Source of the DNA: Alteromonas mediterranea DE
GTDB taxonomy: Bacteria; Pseudomonadota; Gammaproteobacteria; Enterobacterales; Alteromonadaceae
Direction of reading: 5' to 3'
DNA: 64,000 bases
NCBI RefSeq assembly: GCF_000020585.3
Contig: NC_011138.3
Location: 3,227,195 to 3,291,194 of the forward strand
In this document: one piece after another, positions 59,489 to 64,000 of the stretch
Layout: every line of letters begins with the position of its first letter
Position numbering within the stretch: position 1 is the first letter of the stretch
Made by a program: the position numbers and the translations under genes
The notes under the pieces: model-generated
Databases searched by the model: none
What the model was told of the DNA's origin: nothing
The model's input: the letters and a program-made list of their open reading frames with translations, nothing else

Positions 59489-59678
59489 AAAAGAGACAGT
59501 GTTCAGAAACTACAACACCTGGTGGGCCTATATGCTAATGACCCAGAACCTAGGACAAAGTTTCTCCCGTCACATAATGACGGACCAAGGACCCAGAAAA
59601 CAGGTCTTTGCAAAACTTCCTGACGGCGAGGTCGTAGGTCATTGGACCCCCGCAGAATCTATTGGGTACTGTTACTAA
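59481..59678 (+). CDS. Array microprotein 34 (atypical)
   Basis: 65 residues, Trp/Tyr-rich (NYNTWWAYMLMTQNLGQSFS), then KQVFAKLPDGEVVGHW. The order is unlike the family; it also carries coding copies of the ACCCAGAACCTAGGAC word. Possibly a foreign or strongly rearranged member. Confidence 0.58.
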   Translation: MCKKETVFRNYNTWWAYMLMTQNLGQSFSRHIMTDQGPRKQVFAKLPDGEVVGHWTPAESIGYCY

Positions 59679-59836
59679 TGCAGATAATAATAGATGCCAC
59701 AGGCGGTACAATAGACATAGATGTAATAGACCAATCACTTTCTCTAGTAATCAATAAACTTGTCCCGCTAGGTACTACCCATTTTAAGTGGGACCGATGT
59801 TCATATTGTAACCGCATTCTAAAAAAGGCCGAGTAA
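59678..59836 (+). CDS. Array microprotein 35
   Basis: 52 residues: MQIIIDATGGTIDIDVIDQ, LSLVINKLVPLGTTH, then CSYCNRILKKAE, a CxxC pair at the end. It includes the word TIDIDV, reminiscent of the N-P-V-D-I box of the following subgroup. Confidence 0.6.
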   Translation: MQIIIDATGGTIDIDVIDQSLSLVINKLVPLGTTHFKWDRCSYCNRILKKAE

Positions 59837-59837
59837 A

Positions 59838-60005
59838 ATGATTACATTAGAGTTACTCGATAGTCCTCAAAACCCTGTTGACATTAACTTTTTTGAAGCA
59901 AGCCAAAAAGAATGCCACATCGTATCGTCACTTTTATTGAAACTGTCTTCAGAACTTAGAAGAGAGCACCCCAATATATATTATGTGGAGTATTACCAAG
60001 AATGA
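59838..60005 (+). CDS. Array microprotein 36 (NPVDI subgroup)
   Basis: 55 residues: MITLELLDSPQNPVDINFFE, helix box VSSLLLKLSSELRRE, NIYYVEYYQE. First of the block sharing N-P-(V/I)-D-I after the first strand and K-L-S after the helix. Confidence 0.7.
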   Translation: MITLELLDSPQNPVDINFFEASQKECHIVSSLLLKLSSELRREHPNIYYVEYYQE

Positions 60006-60178
60006 TAGAACTGTTCAGAGTCGGTAACAGGAACGGGAATAACCCCATAGACATAGCTTACGGGAATTCTGGTACTGGAATACGTAACCAAAAAGTAGCC
60101 GCTGTATTCAAGAAACTGTCTTCTAAATTATCTGTATATACAACCTTTGCGGTCTATCGACATGATAAAAATAATTAA
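60002..60178 (+). CDS. Array microprotein 37 (NPVDI subgroup)
   Basis: 58 residues: MIELFRVGNRNGNNPIDIAY, VAAVFKKLSSKLSVYT, FAVYR. ATGA overlap with member 36; 17-base overlap with member 38. Confidence 0.7.
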   Translation: MIELFRVGNRNGNNPIDIAYGNSGTGIRNQKVAAVFKKLSSKLSVYTTFAVYRHDKNN

Positions 60179-60320
60179 ATTCAACAATACAAAAAACCCA
60201 GTGGACATAAACTTTTATGGTGGCACAGCGGCCGACTCAACTGTTTTAATGGAAATACTAAGACAACTAAGTTATGAGATGTACGTTTCACACGAATTTG
60301 CGGAATATTACACAGAATGA
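60162..60320 (+). CDS. Array microprotein 38 (NPVDI subgroup)
   Basis: 52 residues: MIKIIKFNNTKNPVDINFYG, VLMEILRQLSYEMYVS, EFAEYYTE. The NPVDINF box is identical to that of member 36. Confidence 0.72.
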   Translation: MIKIIKFNNTKNPVDINFYGGTAADSTVLMEILRQLSYEMYVSHEFAEYYTE

Positions 60321-60469
60321 TTGAATTAATCCGACACTTTCATGAATCAAACCCAGTAGATATCAGCCACATGGATGGCGGATACTCAATATCAAATATA
60401 CTTGCTAAGTTAACCCCAGGCATGTTTTGCCATAAGCATTACTCTGAGTACTTTTGCCATGAACGATGA
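60317..60469 (+). CDS. Array microprotein 39 (NPVDI subgroup)
   Basis: 50 residues: MIELIRHFHESNPVDISHMD, SISNILAKLTPGMFCH, HYSEYFCHER. ATGA overlap before it; overlaps the next by 11 bases. Confidence 0.7.
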   Translation: MIELIRHFHESNPVDISHMDGGYSISNILAKLTPGMFCHKHYSEYFCHER

Positions 60470-60635
60470 AGTAATTGAAATCGTACGGTATAAAAGCATA
60501 ACTAAAAACCCCGTAGATATATTTTTTGACGGTAAAAGAAACGAAGAGTTATCCGCTATATTCAAAAAGCTGTCTACCGACATGTATGCTTTTACGAACA
60601 ACTCGATGGAGTACATAATATGGCCTCTCGAATGA
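60459..60635 (+). CDS. Array microprotein 40 (NPVDI subgroup)
   Basis: 58 residues: EVIEIVRYKSITKNPVDIFF, ELSAIFKKLSTDMYAF, SMEYIIWPLE. Very close to member 41 in the NPVDIFF and KKLS stretches. Confidence 0.72.
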   Translation: MNDEVIEIVRYKSITKNPVDIFFDGKRNEELSAIFKKLSTDMYAFTNNSMEYIIWPLE

Positions 60636-60787
60636 TCGAAATAATAAAAAACGAAGAGACGATTCGCCACAACCCTGTAGATATTTTTTTCGTTGGAGAG
60701 CAACACGAAAAGTTAAGAACTACCCTCAAAAAACTATCTCAGAATCTAGGTATATTCGGGAGCCACTTAATCGAGTACATAAGATGA
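60632..60787 (+). CDS. Array microprotein 41 (NPVDI subgroup)
   Basis: 51 residues: MIEIIKNEETIRHNPVDIFF, LRTTLKKLSQNLGIFG, HLIEYIR. ATGA overlaps on both sides. Confidence 0.72.
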   Translation: MIEIIKNEETIRHNPVDIFFVGEQHEKLRTTLKKLSQNLGIFGSHLIEYIR

Positions 60788-60969
60788 TTCGGGTAGTATA
60801 TTTCCCCGAGAGAACAAATTCGAATGTGCTAGACATAGATCATTTCGATGAAGCCTCTATCACAGGACCTATAATCCAGAAACTAGGGCCTTCGAACTTA
60901 GAAATGTCTGGTACAGGTAATTATACGGAGTACTGGGATCATGAAAATCCTACTTCTCAGGATGGCTAA
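60784..60969 (+). CDS. Array microprotein 42 (bridging member)
   Basis: 61 residues: MIRVVYFPERTNSNVLDIDH has the D-I of the NPVDI block, while TGPIIQKLGPSNLE has the K-L-G of the main family, ending NYTEYW. It links the two subgroups and supports common origin. Confidence 0.7.
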   Translation: MIRVVYFPERTNSNVLDIDHFDEASITGPIIQKLGPSNLEMSGTGNYTEYWDHENPTSQDG

Positions 60970-61090
60970 CCGAAATCCCATAGACATCATTACAGATCCT
61001 TCTGTTCATGACGTCATAATATCCATAGCTTCAATCAATAAAACAAAATCTATAAGTAACATGAAAACCTATATTGAGTGTTACCTATAA
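60941..61090 (+). CDS. Array microprotein 43 (last, degenerate)
   Basis: 49 residues: MKILLLRMANRNPIDIITD keeps the box, but the helix (VHDVIISIASINKT) has lost K-L-S; ends TYIECYL. Starts 29 bases inside member 42. An operator follows 23 bases after its stop. Confidence 0.65.
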   Translation: MKILLLRMANRNPIDIITDPSVHDVIISIASINKTKSISNMKTYIECYL

Positions 61091-61112
61091 CTAAAAGTTA
61101 TTTAACAAACTT

Positions 61113-61129
61113 TATAATCTCTGATTATA
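61113..61129. promoter_or_regulatory. Phage operator (TATAATCT-C-TGATTATA)
   Basis: One mismatch in the left half. It lies between the array and the final operon, 36 bases before the start of the 76-residue gene. Confidence 0.72.
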
Positions 61130-61165
61130 TAAACAACCTTACCCCGTCATTCTAAGGAGACGACA

Positions 61166-61396
61166 ATGTCAGCAATTGAAAAACGCGAAGTAGAAATCAC
61201 AGAAGAAGAACGCAAGTTACTCAACGAACACGGTGCTACGTTAACCGACACCGAAGACGAGTGGCGCGCGCTCACCGCGATGATGCACAACATCACTTTT
61301 GAAGATTTGGGCAACATCATTCTTGCTAACCCAGCCGAAGGCGAACCCCTTGGCATTTTCTTTAAAGAAACAGACAAGGGCCTTACATTGGATTAA
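61166..61396 (+). CDS. Small acidic early protein
   Basis: 76 residues, acidic and helical (KREVEITEEERKLLNEHGAT). Strong AAGGAG ribosome site. Unknown function; no array signature. Confidence 0.72.
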   Translation: MSAIEKREVEITEEERKLLNEHGATLTDTEDEWRALTAMMHNITFEDLGNIILANPAEGEPLGIFFKETDKGLTLD

Positions 61397-61399
61397 TCC

Positions 61400-61633
61400 A
61401 TGCCGTTGTTAAGCAAACTCGTACGGCATCTGTTGTTTACCTTAACTGCAGATGTCGTACGTAACCCCGAAAAGTATTCCTATCACGCTAAGCGCGCTTA
61501 CAGCTCAGCAGTATGTAAAGCTCGAAATGCTAAGGAGAAGATCAGAAATGAAATGGAACGAATTAAAAAATCTCGCCAAAAACAAGCTAGACCAAGCGAT
61601 ACTAAAAGTAGCTCCTTGGGTGATAGCGAGTAG
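61400..61633 (+). CDS. Small basic protein
   Basis: 77 residues, strongly basic with helices (NAKEKIRNEMERIKKSRQKQ). Starts 3 bases after the previous stop. Its last 86 bases overlap the next gene in another frame. Confidence 0.6.
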   Translation: MPLLSKLVRHLLFTLTADVVRNPEKYSYHAKRAYSSAVCKARNAKEKIRNEMERIKKSRQKQARPSDTKSSSLGDSE

Positions 61634-61730
61634 TGGCTTAGCCATAGGGATTTTTTGGCTTGCTCCTGTCTTCGCCATGCTATGCATAGGTTTTGGTATC
61701 GGAGTATGGGTATGCAACAAAAAACCATGA
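61548..61730 (+). CDS. Small membrane protein overlapping the previous gene
   Basis: 60 residues from ATG 61548, which has TAAGGAG at the right distance. A charged helix (WNELKNLAKNKLDQAILKVA) is followed by hydrophobic segments (VIASSGLAIGIFWLAPVFAM). I reject the longer frame from 61452, which lacks a ribosome site. Confidence 0.68.
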   Translation: MKWNELKNLAKNKLDQAILKVAPWVIASSGLAIGIFWLAPVFAMLCIGFGIGVWVCNKKP

Positions 61731-61906
61731 CATTCCCCAACCACAACGAGTGGCTCGCGGCGGTAGCGTTCTTCGGTCTTTACTATGATAAAGACGAAAC
61801 CAACGAATACCCTACAGACGTTGCTCGTAATCCCCATAACGGGGAATGTTTCGGTGTTTATGACACAGAAACGGACCACAACTATTTGTGGATAGGAGAG
61901 CACTAG
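61712..61906 (+). CDS. Small protein with N-E-W-L-A-A motif
   Basis: 64 residues from ATG 61712 with GGAG upstream; ATG 61727 is an alternative. NHNEWLAAVAFFGLYYDKDE then a Tyr/His-rich end. It resembles the next product (DTWLAAAEMFGYKVV), so the two are probably paralogues. Confidence 0.65.
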   Translation: MQQKTMTFPNHNEWLAAVAFFGLYYDKDETNEYPTDVARNPHNGECFGVYDTETDHNYLWIGEH

Positions 61907-62127
61907 TGCGCAGCAAACACACCGTGAAATACGATTCGTTAGATACATGGTTAGCTGCAGCAGAGATGTTCGGGTACAAGGTGGTAAAAATGTCTCGCGG
62001 TCGCGCTGCTTATCGTAAAGCAGTAACCAGAAATGGCCATCGTAGAGACGTTATGTGCGGCTCGTACTCAATAACGACTAACCCTTTCACCCAAAAAGTC
62101 ACTGAAACTAATTGGCTAGAAGTATAA
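61906..62127 (+). CDS. Paralogue of the preceding WLAA protein
   Basis: 73 residues from GTG 61906, sharing one base with the previous TAG and with AGGAG upstream. SLDTWLAAAEMFGYKVVKMS then a basic middle (RKAVTRNGHRR). Its stop TAA lies within the next operator. Confidence 0.65.
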   Translation: MRSKHTVKYDSLDTWLAAAEMFGYKVVKMSRGRAAYRKAVTRNGHRRDVMCGSYSITTNPFTQKVTETNWLEV

Positions 62128-62139
62128 TCAGGAGTTATA
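62123..62139. promoter_or_regulatory. Operator fused with a ribosome site (TATAATCA-G-GAGTTATA)
   Basis: Consensus left half, altered right half. The central AGGAG is also the Shine-Dalgarno of the gene at 62141, and its first bases contain the stop of the previous gene. The change from palindrome may reflect this double use. Confidence 0.5.
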
Positions 62140-62140
62140 T

Positions 62141-62353
62141 ATGCCCCGTGATACTGAAAAAGAAACTCCTTGCGAAACGGAAGAGCAATTCCGTGGCGCT
62201 GTGGAAGTTATCCATTCTAAACCAGGCAAGGACATACATATCGTCGAAGACGGTGAGTTCTACCTGTTCGCGTTCGATCATGAGAGAAACAAGATCGGAT
62301 TTTTCAATAAATCAACTAGTGCAGGATATGTAAAGGATGCCACGAGTAATTGA
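62141..62353 (+). CDS. Small early protein
   Basis: 70 residues, beta-rich (HIVEDGEFYLFAFDHERNKI) after an acidic N-terminus. Unknown. Ribosome site lies in the operator. Confidence 0.68.
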   Translation: MPRDTEKETPCETEEQFRGAVEVIHSKPGKDIHIVEDGEFYLFAFDHERNKIGFFNKSTSAGYVKDATSN

Positions 62354-62510
62354 CCTGTATGTAGGTTTCATCGTGCTTATCCCTTTACTTGCCGGGCTCA
62401 GTTTATTCAACCCGTTGTATTGGCTCTGGGTGCTTGTAGCTTATATGAAGTACCGCAAAGCCGTTAATTTAAACGCTTATTTAATTTCTCAATTAAGGAA
62501 ACAAAAATGA
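62337..62510 (+). CDS. Small membrane protein
   Basis: 57 residues with two hydrophobic stretches (YVGFIVLIPLLAGLSLF and YWLWVLVAYM) and a basic tail. Starts 17 bases inside the previous gene; its TGA overlaps the ATPase ATG. Confidence 0.65.
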   Translation: MPRVIDLYVGFIVLIPLLAGLSLFNPLYWLWVLVAYMKYRKAVNLNAYLISQLRKQK

Positions 62511-63511
62511 AATCATCTGACATTGTAAACGCTATCGCTTTCCAGTTCACCGCTAACCGCATGCAGACATTCGCTATTGAAGGGCAGCCGGGTGTAGGTA
62601 AATCTGCGGTTGTTTACCAAGCTGCTAAACAACTAGGTGTACCGGTCATCGAATTCCGTCCATGTAACCACGGTATCGAAGACCTTGTTGGCTTACCAGA
62701 TTTCATCGAACGCGATGGTAAGCGATTCTCGACATTTGCCAAACCAGACTGGCTACCACTCGCGGACCGTGACGGCCCAGAAGGTATTTTCTTCATCGAT
62801 GAGTTCGCACAAGCGGCACCAGCGATGCAGAACTCCCTAAGTTCATTGATTCACGCTCCTCGTAAGCTACATGACTACGAAGTACCGAAAGGCTGGATGG
62901 TTGTTACTGCGTTTAACTCGGCCAAACACCGTGCGGCTACGCATAAAATGCCAACACACATCGCTGACCGACTGGCACCTAAAGTTGAAATGGACTTTGA
63001 TTTAAACGACTGGGTGAAATGGGCTGAAGACGCAGGTATAAATACTTCGTTAATTGCTTTCGCTAAATGGCGTGAAAACATCCTGACAAGCTTCGATCCT
63101 AAGCTAGACATTAACTGTACACCTCGTTCGCTTGCTATGTGCGACCCGTACGTAGATGCGCCGGCTGAAATCCAACACGAGCTTATTAATGGCACAATCG
63201 GTGAAGGCAACGGCGCGGAGCTACTTGGCTTTTTGCGTATCTGGAAAAACCTACCAGATATGGCGTATTTGCTTAAACACCCTGACACCACACCGGTGCC
63301 TGACAAACCAGACGTACTGTTTGCATTAACCCAGGCGTTGTCTTATCGCTGCGACATCAACAACGCCGATCACTTAGCGAAGTTCGTAAAACGCATGCCA
63401 AGTGAATACCAAGTAACGTTCTTTAAAGAAACGTTTAAACGCACGAAAGAAGTGTCTCGCTCACAAGCGTTCCGCGACTTCCTTCAAGCTAACCAAGCAC
63501 TAATTGTTTAG
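62507..63511 (+). CDS. MoxR-type AAA ATPase
   Basis: 334 residues. Walker A GQPGVGKS at 26-33, Walker B GIFFIDEF at 93-100 and sensor-like VVTAFNS near 134 identify an AAA+ ATPase of the MoxR group, which remodels a partner that usually carries a VWA or metallopeptidase-like domain. That partner begins 72 bases downstream. Similar pairs occur in N4-like phages; their role is not established. It is coupled to the small membrane protein by an ATGA overlap. Confidence 0.85.
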   Translation: MKSSDIVNAIAFQFTANRMQTFAIEGQPGVGKSAVVYQAAKQLGVPVIEFRPCNHGIEDLVGLPDFIERDGKRFSTFAKPDWLPLADRDGPEGIFFIDEFAQAAPAMQNSLSSLIHAPRKLHDYEVPKGWMVVTAFNSAKHRAATHKMPTHIADRLAPKVEMDFDLNDWVKWAEDAGINTSLIAFAKWRENILTSFDPKLDINCTPRSLAMCDPYVDAPAEIQHELINGTIGEGNGAELLGFLRIWKNLPDMAYLLKHPDTTPVPDKPDVLFALTQALSYRCDINNADHLAKFVKRMPSEYQVTFFKETFKRTKEVSRSQAFRDFLQANQALIV

Positions 63512-63583
63512 GTTATACACCGATTAAATATTGGCGTAATTAATCTTACGCCAATCGAAACAGAACAAAACTAGGAGACCAAA

Positions 63584-64000
63584 ATGGACGCCCTTACTCG
63601 ATTAACCCGTGCAAGAATCAAACTATCTTTGCACATGCCATTTTTTGGTAATTTACTGCTTAACTGCCAGCTACGTGAAGAACCACAAATCCCAACAATG
63701 GCGACCGACGGCCGTGACATTTTTTACAACGTAGAGTTCGTAGAAAACATGGAAATGAAAGGTCGTGATGATGAATACTTACAAGGTATTCTATGCCATG
63801 AAGTCATGCACAAAGTGTTCTTACATGTCGATCGTTTAAAAGGGCGTAACAAAGAACGTTTTAATGTTGCGGCTGACTATATAATCAATGATTTTATCAG
63901 CAAGGCAGGCGTGCCGTTGCCTCAAGGTGTACTGTTATCCGACGAGTACGATATGAATTGGAGTGCTGATGCTTGTTATGAAGATCTCGTACAAAAATTC
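63584..64000 (+). CDS. Metallopeptidase-like/VWA partner of the ATPase (cut by window end)
   Basis: The frame is open from ATG 63584 (AGGAGA upstream) to the window edge, 139 codons. The visible part matches the N-terminal domain of DUF2201/VWA-type proteins: LQGILCHEVMHKVFLH with an HExxH box at residues 72-76 and NVAADYIINDF after it. A VWA domain would be expected further on. The gene continues beyond the window. Confidence 0.8.
   Translation, partial: MDALTRLTRARIKLSLHMPFFGNLLLNCQLREEPQIPTMATDGRDIFYNVEFVENMEMKGRDDEYLQGILCHEVMHKVFLHVDRLKGRNKERFNVAADYIINDFISKAGVPLPQGVLLSDEYDMNWSADACYEDLVQKF

Larger units (their letters stand above)
53998..61090 (+). repeat. Tandem array of about 43 microprotein genes
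   Basis: Seven kilobases of consecutive short frames on one strand, almost all overlapping by 1-32 bases, with one 50-base gap that holds an operator (58391-58440). Most products share an N-terminal strand (M-I-K-x-hydrophobic), a second strand, a helix ending in (I/L)xxK(L/I)(G/S/C), and a last strand (P-x-I/V-x-Y). DNA identity between neighbours is too low to show as a nucleotide repeat, so duplication is old or divergence fast. Individual members follow. Confidence 0.8.

Noticed and set aside
53998..61090. CRISPR-like array
   Set aside because: The periodicity of about 150 bases comes from short genes; there are no conserved DNA repeats with spacers.
63880..63896. Operator-like TATAATCA-A-TGATTTTA
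   Set aside because: It is inside the metallopeptidase-like gene and encodes the conserved YIINDF stretch; one mismatch in the right half.

Overview
The window joins about 14 kb of gammaproteobacterial chromosome, most like Alteromonas or a close relative (an inference from gene order and protein flavour), to at least 49 kb of a temperate, podovirus-like prophage that runs off the right edge. Host part (1-14634): the N-acetylglucosamine genes nagA and a nagK-like kinase with a divergent LysR regulator, an L-lactate permease, a DHH phosphoesterase, a secreted M24 peptidase, a DMT exporter, and the gammaproteobacterial block ubiI-ubiH-pepP-ygfB followed by the 6S RNA gene (ssrS). Phage sequence begins within about 150 bases of the 3' end of ssrS, so the element probably sits between ssrS and whatever used to follow it. 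No integrase is visible; it may lie to the right of the window. Prophage left end (14783-16439): a DEDDh exonuclease gene on the plus strand converges on a CI-like repressor gene on the minus strand across a shared terminator. Late region, all minus strand and read from right to left (50093 to 16460): small terminase, large terminase (interrupted by an intein), two small genes, P22-type portal, scaffold, N4-gp56-type major capsid protein, head-tail connectors, internal or ejection proteins (one of 2149 residues with a zinc-protease motif), tail nozzle and host-specificity proteins, fibre, beta-helix tailspike, a multidomain spike with PKD-like domains, then holin, M15 endolysin and an XhlA-like membrane protein. 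One plus-strand gene with its own promoter and a signal peptide (39009-39401) interrupts this block and looks like a lysogenic-conversion 'moron'. Early region, plus strand (50557-64000): three genes beside GC-rich tandem repeats, a 1.2 kb gene-poor stretch with hairpins and iteron-like repeats, a few small genes, and then the most remarkable object here: about 43 consecutive tiny open reading frames between 53998 and 61090, mostly 42-65 codons, nearly all overlapping their neighbour by 1, 4 or a few more bases. Most share one short pattern (N-terminal strand, a helix ending in a K-L-G-like box, then P-x-I-x-Y), and the last eight carry an N-P-V-D-I box. This looks like a large, diversified family of tandemly duplicated microproteins of unknown function. 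A final operon holds small proteins, a MoxR-type AAA ATPase and the start of a metallopeptidase-like/VWA-type partner. A 17-bp palindrome, consensus TATAATCA-N-TGATTATA, occurs at 13 intergenic places, one or two at the head of nearly every predicted prophage transcription unit, including the repressor gene. I read it as the operator of the phage repressor, spread across the genome so that early, late and microprotein genes can be controlled together. Everything about function in the microprotein array and about operator binding is inference from sequence.
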